From NCBI RefSeq assembly GCF_014697075.1, contig NZ_JACJRE010000008.1, forward strand, positions 62,001 to 126,000: a stretch of DNA of 64,000 bases, written 5' to 3'. Below, piece by piece: positions 1 through 8,020 of this stretch. Origin of the DNA: Tolypothrix sp. FACHB-123. GTDB lineage: Bacteria > Cyanobacteriota > Cyanobacteriia > Cyanobacteriales > Nostocaceae. The notes below the pieces were generated by a model. That model was not told the origin of the DNA and did not search any database. It saw only the letters and a list, made by a program, of their open reading frames with translations. Made by a program: the position numbers and the translations under genes. Numbering within the stretch: the stretch's first letter is position 1; each line of letters begins with the position of its first letter.

Positions 1-1620
1 ACTAGTGGAGATACGCAATTAGGTGGTAATGATTTTGACAGAAAAATTGTCGATTGGTTAGCAGAGCAATTTTTAGAAGTAGAAGGGGTAGACTTAAGAC
101 GCGATCGCCAAGCTTTACAACGGCTGATGGAAGCGGCGGAAAAAGCCAAAATTGAGCTTTCTGCTGTGAGCGTCACTGATATTAATTTACCTTTCATCAC
201 CGCTACTGAAGATGGCCCCAAACATCTAGAAACCCGCATCACTCGCGCCCAATTTGAGGATTTGTGCGGCGATTTGGTAGGACGTTTGCGCACCCCAGTT
301 AAACGCGCTTTAAAAGATTCTGGTCTTTCACCCACAGATATTGAAGAAGTAGTATTAGTAGGCGGTTCTACACGCATTCCAATGGTGAAGCAGTTAGTGC
401 GCGATCTCATTGGGATAGAACCGAATGAAAACGTTAACCCCGATGAAGTAGTAGCTGTTGGTGCGGCTATTCAAGCTAGTATTTTGGCTGGGGAACTTAA
501 AGATGTGCTGCTGTTAGATGTTACGCCGTTATCTGTGGGTTTGGAAACCATTGGCGGTGTGATGAAAAAATTAATTCCCCGCAATACCACCATCCCAGTC
601 CGCCGTTCTGATATCTTCTCTACATCAGAAAATAACCAAAATACTGTGGAAATCCACGTAGTACAGGGTGAACGGGAAATGGCAGCTAATAACAAGTCTT
701 TAGGACGGTTTAAGCTGTATGGTATCCCCCCAGCACCGCGAGGGATTCCCCAAATTCAAGTATCATTTGATATTGATGCTAACGGTATTTTACAAGTCAC
801 AGCTTTAGATAGAACCACTGGTAGAGAACAAAGTATCACTATCCAAGGTGCTTCGACTTTGAGCGAGTCAGAAGTTAACCGGATGATTCAAGAAGCGCAA
901 AAATACGCCGATATCGACAGAGAACGCAAAGAAAGAGTAGAAAAACGCACTCGCGCTGAGGGATTAATTGGTCAAGCGGAACGCCAACTTAGAGAAGTAG
1001 CGCTAGAATTTGGGATGCAGTTTGCGCGCAGTCGTCGCCAACGCATTGATAATATATCTCGTGAACTGAAGGATGCGTTAAAAGATAATGACGATCGCGG
1101 AATCGATCAAGCTTACGCCGATTTGCAAGATGCTTTGTATGAATTAAACCGGGAAGTCCGCCAGTATTATGCTGAGGACGAAGACGACGATTTATTTGGT
1201 ACAATTCGCGATATCTTCACCGGTGGCGATAAAGAAAAGGAACGGGATTCTCCCAGAGATTCATACTGGAATGATTCTTTTGGTAGGGGAGATTCTACCA
1301 GGGATTATGGCCGAGACTCAAATAGAGACTATGGCAGAGACGCCAACAGAGATTATGGCAGGGATTCTACCAGAGATTATGGTAGAGATACTAACAGAGA
1401 CTATGGCAGAGATTCTACCAGAGACTATGGTAGAGACGCCAACAGAGATTATGGCAGGGATTCTACCAGGGATTATGGCCGAGACTCAAATAGAGACTAT
1501 GGCAGGGATTCTAACAGAGATTATGGGCGAGATAATCGTTCCTCCTCCGATCGCTCTTCGCGCAAACCTCGCCCCAGTTACCAAGATAACTGGGATGATG
1601 ATGATGACGATTGGTTGTAG
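1..1620 (+). CDS. dnaK: Hsp70 chaperone DnaK, 5' truncated by window edge (DnaK3-like)
   Basis: ATP-driven protein-folding chaperone. The frame is open from base 1, so the first part of the ATPase domain lies outside. Visible are ATPase-lobe motifs (LGGNDFD, VVLVGGSTRIPMV, NPDEVVAVGAA), the interdomain linker DVLLLDVTPLS, and the substrate-binding domain with its helical lid. The C-terminal tail is odd: after an acidic stretch come ten octapeptides of the form (S/A/T)(T/N)RDYGRD, bases 1294-1533, then a Ser/Arg patch and a run of Asp ending DDW-L. Cyanobacteria carry several DnaK paralogues. The extended tail and the DnaJ gene immediately downstream resemble the dnaK3-dnaJ pair of Synechocystis, a membrane-associated chaperone, but that assignment is inference. 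Confidence 0.93.
   Translation, partial: TSGDTQLGGNDFDRKIVDWLAEQFLEVEGVDLRRDRQALQRLMEAAEKAKIELSAVSVTDINLPFITATEDGPKHLETRITRAQFEDLCGDLVGRLRTPVKRALKDSGLSPTDIEEVVLVGGSTRIPMVKQLVRDLIGIEPNENVNPDEVVAVGAAIQASILAGELKDVLLLDVTPLSVGLETIGGVMKKLIPRNTTIPVRRSDIFSTSENNQNTVEIHVVQGEREMAANNKSLGRFKLYGIPPAPRGIPQIQVSFDIDANGILQVTALDRTTGREQSITIQGASTLSESEVNRMIQEAQKYADIDRERKERVEKRTRAEGLIGQAERQLREVALEFGMQFARSRRQRIDNISRELKDALKDNDDRGIDQAYADLQDALYELNREVRQYYAEDEDDDLFGTIRDIFTGGDKEKERDSPRDSYWNDSFGRGDSTRDYGRDSNRDYGRDANRDYGRDSTRDYGRDTNRDYGRDSTRDYGRDANRDYGRDSTRDYGRDSNRDYGRDSNRDYGRDNRSSSDRSSRKPRPSYQDNWDDDDDDWL
1294..1533 (+). repeat. Ten 24-bp in-frame repeats in dnaK tail
   Basis: Ten contiguous 24-base units encode (S/A/T)(T/N)RDYGRD. 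Units alternate between ST, SN, AN and TN at the first two positions, and the DNA copies differ mostly in third bases and by GGG/AGA swaps. This suggests expansion by slippage or unequal exchange followed by drift. The unit is charged and low-complexity, so the tail should be disordered. Confidence 0.95.
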
Positions 1621-1659
1621 TATGCAAATAAGCGAGTGAATTTGCATCAAAATTCGGAT

Positions 1660-1683
1660 TTGGTAATTGGTAATTGGTAATTT
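1660..1683 (+). repeat. Heptanucleotide repeat (TTGGTAA)n
   Basis: About three and a half copies of a TTGGTAA heptamer lie between dnaK and dnaJ. Period-7 repeats of this type (STRR) are typical of intergenic DNA in heterocystous cyanobacteria. Confidence 0.8.
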
Positions 1684-1785
1684 GTTATTAGTCAGCATGA
1701 TTGAGCAAAATAGCTGACAACTAACAGCATCCATCACTGATTACCAAAATTTCAAATCTAAAATTTAAAGTTGAATAACTGAACT

Positions 1786-2784
1786 ATGCAAAATTTGCAG
1801 AATTTTCGCGATTATTACGAAATTTTAGGAGTACCTAAAGAAGCCTCAGGAGAGGAGATTAAAAAGGTTTATCGTCGCTTAGCAAGACAGTATCACCCTG
1901 ACTTAAATCCTGGAAACAAAGCAGCTGAGGAGAAATTTAAAGATATTAGCGAAGCGTATGAAGTCCTTTCCGATCCAGCCAAGCGATCGCAGTACGACCA
2001 GTTTAGCCGCTACTGGAAGCAAAAAGGCTTTAATAAACAAACGCCAAAGGCTAAAGATTGGAATAATCGCGCTAACAACCGCAACAATCAAGAAGTAGAT
2101 CCTAGCCAATTTGCAGATTTTGAAAGTTTCATTAATCAAGTAATTGGTGTTGGTGGGCGGAAAAGCAGCAAAAATGGTGCAGCTAGCAACACAGATAGCG
2201 ATCCATTTCGTTCTACTAAAAGTAGAGTAGAATACACCGTACCCAAGAGCCAACCCCGTCCCACCCGTCGCGATATCGAAGCCAGATTGACTCTACCATT
2301 AGAAAAGGCTTATTTTGGTGGTAATGAGCGCATTCGCCTAGAAGATGGGCGATCGCTTGAGGTAACTATGCCGACGGGAATGGTTACAGGTCAAACTATC
2401 CGTCTGCGTAACCAAGGCATTGGTGGCGGTGACTTATACTTAAAAATTACCGTCGAACCCCATCCTTTATTTAAACTAGATGGTTCTAATATCTTTTGCC
2501 AAATACCTGTAACTCCCAGCGAAGCAGTCTTAGGGGGACAGGTAGAAGCACCAACTTTGGATGGCCCTGTCAAAATGACCATTCCTCCAGGGGTAAGATC
2601 TGGTCAAAGATTTCGGTTGGCGAATAAAGGTTACCCGAATGAAGCAGGTAAACGTGGCGATCAATTAGTAGAAATTCAAATCATCACACCAAAAACTATT
2701 AGTGAAGAAGAAAAAGAACTATACGAAAAAATTCGCCAAATTGAAACCTTTAAACCCCGCGCTGATTTAATCGGTTTGGGATAA
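1786..2784 (+). CDS. dnaJ: DnaJ-class co-chaperone without zinc fingers (CbpA-like)
   Basis: Hsp40 that stimulates the ATPase of DnaK and delivers substrates. The 332-residue protein has a J domain over about residues 8-75 with the HPD motif at residues 37-39. A Asn/Lys-rich linker follows, then a two-lobed DnaJ C-terminal domain from about residue 165, containing [16 protein letters not shown] and [12 protein letters not shown]. The CxxCxGxG zinc repeats are absent, so this is a type B J-protein. It lies 165 bp after dnaK on the same strand and is the likely partner of that chaperone. Confidence 0.92.
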   Translation: MQNLQNFRDYYEILGVPKEASGEEIKKVYRRLARQYHPDLNPGNKAAEEKFKDISEAYEVLSDPAKRSQYDQFSRYWKQKGFNKQTPKAKDWNNRANNRNNQEVDPSQFADFESFINQVIGVGGRKSSKNGAASNTDSDPFRSTKSRVEYTVPKSQPRPTRRDIEARLTLPLEKAYFGGNERIRLEDGRSLEVTMPTGMVTGQTIRLRNQGIGGGDLYLKITVEPHPLFKLDGSNIFCQIPVTPSEAVLGGQVEAPTLDGPVKMTIPPGVRSGQRFRLANKGYPNEAGKRGDQLVEIQIITPKTISEEEKELYEKIRQIETFKPRADLIGLG

Positions 2785-2990
2785 GACTGTGGATATCAAA
2801 TAAAGAATAATTTGCTTGTGGATGAATTACAGTAAAAATTCTGTAGGAATTGCGCTGAGTTTTTTTAGCAAAAAATTAACCGCCAAGTACCCATTAAATG
2901 CGCAGTGGTGAAGCAAATGTCATCTGCTTCCATGACTGGGAGCAACTACTGTTAGCGCCGCGTTACTATGTATAAGAAAGTTACCATATA

Positions 2991-3296
2991 ATGAATTTTA
3001 AATATATAAAACAAAAAATTTACCCGATTATTAAAGTTATATCAATAGTACTGATATCCAGCGTCATTGGCTTAGAATTGGGCAATATTTATTTAATTAC
3101 TAATCAGATTAATTTACCTAGCACTGTAAATCCGATTTTTTGGATTGGTCGCTTTGCTGTTGTTGCTCATTTAATTGAGGCGGCGATCGCAGGTTTTTAT
3201 GCAACTTCTAAACAAAAGCAGCCAGTACAATATGCTATTTATACCTTCTTTGTCGGGACAGTTGGGTTATTAGAATTATTTGAGCAAGAAGAATAG
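2991..3296 (+). CDS. Small membrane protein of unknown function
   Basis: A 101-residue protein with a Lys-rich N-terminus and about three hydrophobic segments (residues 12-35, 45-68 and 80-95), ending in Glu residues. It fits a small multi-pass inner-membrane or thylakoid protein. I do not recognise the family. It stands 206 bp after dnaJ and is followed by a strong terminator at 3458-3505. The start has no clear Shine-Dalgarno, so a nearby alternative start is possible. Confidence 0.7.
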   Translation: MNFKYIKQKIYPIIKVISIVLISSVIGLELGNIYLITNQINLPSTVNPIFWIGRFAVVAHLIEAAIAGFYATSKQKQPVQYAIYTFFVGTVGLLELFEQEE

Positions 3297-3382
3297 AATC
3301 ATTCATCCTCATATCGTCAAGCTGACATGGAGTAAACAAGCATAATTACTTAGGAAAATTTAGATTTTATCTATATAAAATA

Positions 3383-3423
3383 ATACATAATTAGACAAAT
3401 ACACCAATTATGTATCTGTCTAA
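3383..3423. promoter_or_regulatory. Two interleaved inverted repeats
   Basis: Arms ATACATAATT (3383-3392) and AATTATGTAT (3406-3415) form a 10-bp perfect inverted repeat. Arms TTAGACA (3391-3397) and TGTCTAA (3417-3423) form a second, interleaved one. The order A-B-A'-B' could be overlapping operators or, in RNA, a pseudoknot-like fold. No function is known. Confidence 0.55.
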
Positions 3424-3457
3424 AAATTTTAGTAGATTCCTCTTGTAGAGTTCGTAT

Positions 3458-3512
3458 CACCAGTAACTCAAACCAAAGTCTGACAAGGATTGTAGGTTGC
3501 TGGTGTTTTTTT
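3458..3512 (+). terminator. Rho-independent terminator
   Basis: Stem CACCAGTAAC (3458-3467) pairs with GTTGCTGGTG (3496-3505) with one mismatch, followed at once by a run of seven T. It ends transcription from the 101-residue gene or from an unannotated short RNA beginning after 3300. Confidence 0.8.
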
Positions 3513-3589
3513 ATTGTGCTAAAAATTCAAGCTTATCAATTAACAAGAATAACAATCATAAAAGCGCGATCGCGGGCGCAAATTTTATC

Positions 3590-5161
3590 TTACACCCGAA
3601 CCAACTTGCTTCTAGCTTCCTCTGCTAAAAACTGCGCTACTTGTTCATTAATCTCCCTTTTGACAATTTGACGATACTCAACGAAATGTTCGATTTGAGC
3701 GCAAACTGACAGATAGCTACTTAAACCGCCTGGATTGTAGCGATACATATTCCAAAGATTACGCCAGAACTGCCACCGAGTGTTACGAAGAACGCCTTGC
3801 CGCCAACATATAGTTAATAAGGCACGAATTGTTACCCAATTCAGCGGTTTTTTCGCATTTTTACCCTTTTTGGGATAAGTCGCCTCACCCAGAATTCGGT
3901 AGTGGCGATAAGCACGATCTAAGAACTTTGTTGGCTCATATAATTGCCAAAAAGCCTCCACATACTCGTTGGCGATTTCCTCTAAGGGGCGAGTCGGTAC
4001 ATAATTCATCAACGTGGTTTGGTTGATGTTAGCTGATTTAGTGCGAAGTCGTCCTTCTTTTTCTAAGCGATGCCAGAGGGCAGTATCAGGCAATGCTTGC
4101 AACATACTAAACAATGCTGTCGGAATTGATGTTTGTTCTACAAATTGTACAATTCTCGACCCTGCGCCAGCCTTTTCACCATCGAAACCAATAATGAATC
4201 CTGCCATTACCCGCAAGCCTGATTTGGCGATCGCATTTACTGCCTCACTCAGGGAATCCCTTGTGTTTTGATGTTTTTGGGTGAGAGTCAAACTAGCTTC
4301 ATCTGGTGTTTCAATCCCCAAAAAGACAGCACCAAAATTGCATTGCACCATCAAATCCATTAATTCTTGGTCGTTTGCCAAATCGACTGAGGCTTCTGTG
4401 GCAAAGGAAAAAGGATACTGATGTTTCACCATCCAAGGTTTTAGTTCTTTAAGGAACAGTTTGACATTGCGTTTATTGCCAATGAAATTGTCATCTACCA
4501 TGAAAATGCTGCGTCGCCAACCCAACTCGTAGAGACGATCTAGTTCCTTCAGTAATTGTTCTGGTGTTTTTGTCCGCGGCTTGCGACCGTAAAGCACAAT
4601 GATATCGCAAAACTCGCACTGGAAGGGGCATCCTCGTGAAAACTGTACTGACATTTCTGCATAGGCATCGAATTCCAACAGATCAAACCGCGGAATGGGC
4701 GTATGGGTAACATCTGGTCTTTCGCCATTGGCACGGAAGATTCCAGATTGATCGCCCTGTGCGATCGCACGGGTAAACAGGGGTAAAGTGATCTCTCCTT
4801 CATCCAAAATTAAATAGTCTGCCCCTACCTCCATCACTTCCTGAGGTAATGCAGTTGCGTAAGGCCCACCTACTGCTACCCGTTTTCCTCTGCGTTTTGC
4901 CTCCTGAATTTGCTTTAATAAGTCTTCCTTCTGCACGATCATGGCGGACAGAATCACCAAATCTGCCCAATCCCATTCTGCTTGGTTAACTTCGCGGACA
5001 TTACGATCAACTAGCTTAAATTCCCATTCCTGCGGCAAAATAGCGGCAACTGTTACTAACCCAAGCGGCGGTAACATCGCTTTGCGATTGAGCAATGCCA
5101 AGGTCTTCTCAAATGACCAAAAGCTTTTGGGAAACAGGGGATACAGGAGCAAAATATTCAT
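3590..5161 (-). CDS. B12-binding radical SAM protein (DUF4070 type)
   Basis: Predicted cobalamin-dependent radical SAM enzyme, 523 residues. The N-terminal third is a B12-binding Rossmann-like domain (MNILLLYPLFPKSFWS onward). The radical SAM core follows with the CxxxCxxC iron-sulfur motif in RGCPFQCEFC. The C-terminal region is of the DUF4070 kind. The start is set at 5161 because a GGAGG Shine-Dalgarno lies six bases before this ATG; an in-frame ATG at 5191 is less likely. Relatives include the hopanoid C-2 methylase HpnP, but many paralogues act on unknown substrates and no hopanoid or modification genes are adjacent. The function is therefore left open. Confidence 0.9.
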   Translation of the reverse strand: MNILLLYPLFPKSFWSFEKTLALLNRKAMLPPLGLVTVAAILPQEWEFKLVDRNVREVNQAEWDWADLVILSAMIVQKEDLLKQIQEAKRRGKRVAVGGPYATALPQEVMEVGADYLILDEGEITLPLFTRAIAQGDQSGIFRANGERPDVTHTPIPRFDLLEFDAYAEMSVQFSRGCPFQCEFCDIIVLYGRKPRTKTPEQLLKELDRLYELGWRRSIFMVDDNFIGNKRNVKLFLKELKPWMVKHQYPFSFATEASVDLANDQELMDLMVQCNFGAVFLGIETPDEASLTLTQKHQNTRDSLSEAVNAIAKSGLRVMAGFIIGFDGEKAGAGSRIVQFVEQTSIPTALFSMLQALPDTALWHRLEKEGRLRTKSANINQTTLMNYVPTRPLEEIANEYVEAFWQLYEPTKFLDRAYRHYRILGEATYPKKGKNAKKPLNWVTIRALLTICWRQGVLRNTRWQFWRNLWNMYRYNPGGLSSYLSVCAQIEHFVEYRQIVKREINEQVAQFLAEEARSKLVRV

Positions 5162-5167
5162 CAAAAA

Positions 5168-5172
5168 CCTCC
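5168..5172 (-). promoter_or_regulatory. Shine-Dalgarno that fixes the radical SAM start
   Basis: GGAGG on the minus strand, six bases before the ATG at 5161. It supports this start over the ATG ten codons upstream. Confidence 0.75.
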
Positions 5173-5381
5173 AATAAACTGTATCCTTCACTGAGACTGA
5201 ATGGTGTATTCAACATACCACTCACTTGCGAGTAAGATACACGCTAATTAACTTAGATTACTAGAATTCTGTGTATTTGGCTCGGTTAACAGGCGAGTAA
5301 CTGCATACTATTGATAAATATGTTTTTAAAACAGGATTAAATAACTACTAGCAGCTAATTTTAGGTAATATTCTCAGTAAT

Positions 5382-5398
5382 GGTGGGCACGGCCCACC
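5382..5398. repeat. Short GC-rich hairpin repeat
   Basis: GGTGGGC-ACG-GCCCACC is a perfect 7-bp stem just downstream of hicB. There is no T run on either side. A relative of this GGTGGGC/GCCCACC element forms the terminator after rpe near 19409, so it looks like a dispersed repeat. Confidence 0.6.
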
Positions 5399-5424
5399 CT
5401 AACAGTAGATTGCCAGAAATTTTC

Positions 5425-5643
5425 CTAATTATAGGCGGTTACAGGACGTTGTTTGGGTTCGGGAATGGGACGTTTTAATTTTTGGGCAATTTCGACCCAT
5501 TCTTGCATGATAACTTCTAAATATTGCAGTGCTTGCTGATAGGTTTCCCCATCAGCCACGCAACCGGGTAAATCTGGAACTTCGGCAATAAACGCTTGGT
5601 CTTCTTCGCTCCAGTAAAGAATTATTTCATACCGAAATTTCAT
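5425..5643 (-). CDS. hicB: HicB-family antitoxin
   Basis: A 72-residue protein with the partial RNase H-like HicB fold: a beta-strand start (KFRYEIILYWSEED), then FIAEVPDLPGCVADGETYQQAL and a helix. It should neutralise the HicA mRNA interferase encoded just upstream. The two genes overlap by 17 bases, implying coupled translation. No C-terminal DNA-binding domain is present, so autoregulation by HicB alone is doubtful. Confidence 0.85.
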   Translation of the reverse strand: MKFRYEIILYWSEEDQAFIAEVPDLPGCVADGETYQQALQYLEVIMQEWVEIAQKLKRPIPEPKQRPVTAYN

Positions 5644-5893
5644 GTTTAATTCCTATCTGGTACTTAAGAATGACTGAGCGCACGAGTTTTACTTGATAGG
5701 CTTTAGCTTTTCCATTTTTGTGTTGGAGATTCAATATTTCTGCAATACCTTTTTTGGTAAAAATATAATGTCCGCCACGAATTTGCTCATCAAAGCCTAG
5801 TCTGTTTAACAGTTGCCAGAGTTGAGCGAAAGGAATTGCTGTATCAGCAGTCCCCGCTAGGATTTTTGCTAATATCGGGTCTGGTTGACTCAC
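5627..5893 (-). CDS. hicA: HicA-family mRNA interferase toxin
   Basis: An 88-residue protein resembling the double-stranded RNA-binding-like HicA fold. The motif RGGHYIFTKKG contains the conserved His of the family (usually G-S-H-H), followed by a Lys-rich strand/helix segment. It is slightly longer at the N-terminus than minimal HicA. It precedes and overlaps hicB, the usual toxin-first order. No other mobile or defence genes are nearby, so this is an isolated pair. Confidence 0.8.
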   Translation of the reverse strand: MSQPDPILAKILAGTADTAIPFAQLWQLLNRLGFDEQIRGGHYIFTKKGIAEILNLQHKNGKAKAYQVKLVRSVILKYQIGIKHEISV

Positions 5894-6007
5894 TTGTTTG
5901 ACAATCTTTTACTGATTCTATAGTCTCTTATTTATTTAAGAGTGTTTTGATGTTTATAGCATGTCTTAGTTGAAAATGGGGTATCCCTTCGGCTACGCTC
6001 AGGGCAA

Positions 6008-6030
6008 GTGGGCATTGGGCATTGGGTATT
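6008..6030 (+). repeat. Heptanucleotide repeat (ATTGGGC)n
   Basis: About three copies of GGGCATT in the gap between nadE and hicA, preceded by a TTCGGCTACGCTCAGGGC-type repeat at 5988-6005. Both are common dispersed intergenic elements in Nostocales. Confidence 0.75.
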
Positions 6031-6125
6031 AATTTTTATCTGCATTAATCTGTGGTTTCTTGTTGTCTGATATTCTGAGTTTTGCCAAAGTTTTATTGGC
6101 TACCAAAAACAGTTTTTTACTGAAT

Positions 6126-7865
6126 TCACAAATTGGCATCTTTGCGATCTTTGCCTACTAATGTGGGGGTAGGGCTGGTTTGGACTGGGGAGGTATTTTT
6201 TAAAGCCGCCCAGCTACTAGCAATTGGCATTCGCCAACCAGTACCAAAGGCGCGATCGGTAATTTTTAAGCCGGGAGGTGCTTGGCGGCGTTTAAATTCG
6301 GCACGGGCTAGCATTTGAATGACGCGATCTACAATCACTGGATCGTGTCCGGCGCTAACAATTTCGGCAGCGGCTTCGTGTTTGTGAATCAGCCGCTCTA
6401 AAATATCGTCTAAAATTTCGTAAGCTGGTAGCGAATCTTGATCGACTTGTCCCGGTTTGAGTTCTGCACTGGGTGCTTTGGTGAGAACATTTTGGGGAAT
6501 GATTTCGCCCTGACGATTTAACCAATGGCAAATTGAATATACACGAGTTTTGGGAACGTCAGCTATAACTGCTAACCCGCCATTCATATCACCATATAAA
6601 GTACAGTAACCTACCGCCATTTCCGATTTATTACCAGTGGATAACAGAAGATAACCAAATTTATTGGCGATCGCCATTAATAAGTTACCCCGAATCCGCG
6701 ATTGCAGATTTTCTTCGGCGATACCGAATTCCGTCCCTGCAAATAACTCTGCTAAGGAGTTATCAAAGGTTTGCATCGGTTCGGCAATGGGTAAAATGGT
6801 CGTTTTTATACCTAAATTTTCACCCAAAGCTAAGGCATCGCTGATAGAATGCTCGGAACTGTAGGGAGATGGCATCAGTACACCGAAGACATTTTCTTTA
6901 CCTAGTGCGGCAACTGCGATCGCGGCGACTAAGGAAGAGTCAATTCCCCCACTTAAACCGAGTACAACTTTCGAGAAGCCACACTTCCTGGAATAGTCGC
7001 GCACGCCTAAAACCAAAGCTTGGTAAATTTCTTCGTCTGACGACTCATAGACATGTGCTACTTTCCCTGGCTTAAAATCTCGTTGTTTTTCATCAAATTC
7101 CACCACGAGTAAATCAGTTTCAAAGCCACGGGCGCGAGAGACAATTTCACCTTGACGACTCAAAGCGAAACTGCAACCATCAAATATCAGGTCATCATTA
7201 CCGCCAACTTGGTTAGCATAGATCATCGGTTGTTGAAACCGCACCGCACTATGCTTGAGCATCAATTCTCTAAATTGCTGCTTACCGACACTGTAAGGAG
7301 AAGCGGACAAATTCACAATTAAATCTACACCTAAAATTGCTAAATCCGCGATCGGGTTAACTGCATAAGTGCGTTTACCCCAAAATTCCTCATCATTCCA
7401 TAAGTCTTCGCAAACAGTCACACCAATATGCAGATCGTCCAAGGTGAAATAGTTGGCTTGTAAACCTGGTTCAAAATAGCGGTTTTCATCAAAGACATCA
7501 TAAGTAGGTAACAGCCGTTTATGAAAAATTTGCTTTACCTGTCCGCCAATTAACAAAGCGATACTATTAAATAAAGGTTTACCACCTGTAGTATGGACTT
7601 TGAGATTTTCGTCTACTGTCCCCACCAAAACAGCTAAATTCGGTGGTAAATCGCGCGCCAATTTTTTCAGGGTAGTACCCATAGCTGCGACAAAACTAGG
7701 ATTTAACAATAAATCTCTAGGCGGATAACCACACAAAGACAATTCTGGCGTTAATAATAACCGCGCACCAGAGGCTACAGCTTTTTGTGCAGCTTGGAGA
7801 ATTTGTTGCGCATTTGCGGTTAAATCACCAATTTTTGGATTGAGTTGAGCGATCGCTATTTTCAT
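6126..7865 (-). CDS. nadE: Glutamine-dependent NAD+ synthetase
   Basis: Makes NAD+ from deamido-NAD+, ATP and glutamine, the last step of NAD synthesis. The 579-residue protein has an N-terminal nitrilase-type glutaminase with the triad Glu41, Lys116 and Cys152 (in TPELS, HKRLLP and VCEDLW). The C-terminal synthetase domain has the PP-loop SGGIDSS near residue 305 and the TGNKSE motif. The ATG at 7865 is chosen. Ten further in-frame codons up to 7895 are encoded by ATTGGGC heptamer repeats and look fortuitous. It is the last gene of the pncB-nadD-nrtR-nadE cluster. Confidence 0.95.
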   Translation of the reverse strand: MKIAIAQLNPKIGDLTANAQQILQAAQKAVASGARLLLTPELSLCGYPPRDLLLNPSFVAAMGTTLKKLARDLPPNLAVLVGTVDENLKVHTTGGKPLFNSIALLIGGQVKQIFHKRLLPTYDVFDENRYFEPGLQANYFTLDDLHIGVTVCEDLWNDEEFWGKRTYAVNPIADLAILGVDLIVNLSASPYSVGKQQFRELMLKHSAVRFQQPMIYANQVGGNDDLIFDGCSFALSRQGEIVSRARGFETDLLVVEFDEKQRDFKPGKVAHVYESSDEEIYQALVLGVRDYSRKCGFSKVVLGLSGGIDSSLVAAIAVAALGKENVFGVLMPSPYSSEHSISDALALGENLGIKTTILPIAEPMQTFDNSLAELFAGTEFGIAEENLQSRIRGNLLMAIANKFGYLLLSTGNKSEMAVGYCTLYGDMNGGLAVIADVPKTRVYSICHWLNRQGEIIPQNVLTKAPSAELKPGQVDQDSLPAYEILDDILERLIHKHEAAAEIVSAGHDPVIVDRVIQMLARAEFKRRQAPPGLKITDRAFGTGWRMPIASSWAALKNTSPVQTSPTPTLVGKDRKDANL

Positions 7866-7872
7866 ATTTTTT

Positions 7873-7910
7873 ATTGGGCATTGGGCATGGGGCATTGGTC
7901 ATTGGGCAAT
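7873..7910 (+). repeat. Heptanucleotide repeat (ATTGGGC)n
   Basis: Five to six imperfect heptamers (ATTGGGC, ATGGGGC, ATTGGTC) lie immediately upstream of nadE, within the gap separating it from nrtR. The array abuts the nadE start codon and may influence its translation. Confidence 0.85.
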
Positions 7911-8020
7911 AGTCATTTGTATGTTGACTGTTGTACGGGCGGGTTCACAAATATCCTCACTGATCAACGATAATTCTCAATAAACCCGCCCCTACTGACT
8001 CTTGACTCTTGACTTTTTAA

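Noticed and set aside
1294-1533. 24-bp periodic DNA as a CRISPR-like array
   Set aside because: Units are contiguous without spacers and are in frame in dnaK; it is a coding repeat.
1169-1639. 156-codon plus-strand frame in dnaK
   Set aside because: It is an out-of-frame reading of the 24-bp repeats and has no independent signals.
3297-3512. Known cyanobacterial small RNA Yfr1
   Set aside because: Its characteristic unpaired ACTCCTCACAC motif is not present, so only an unnamed RNA remains possible.
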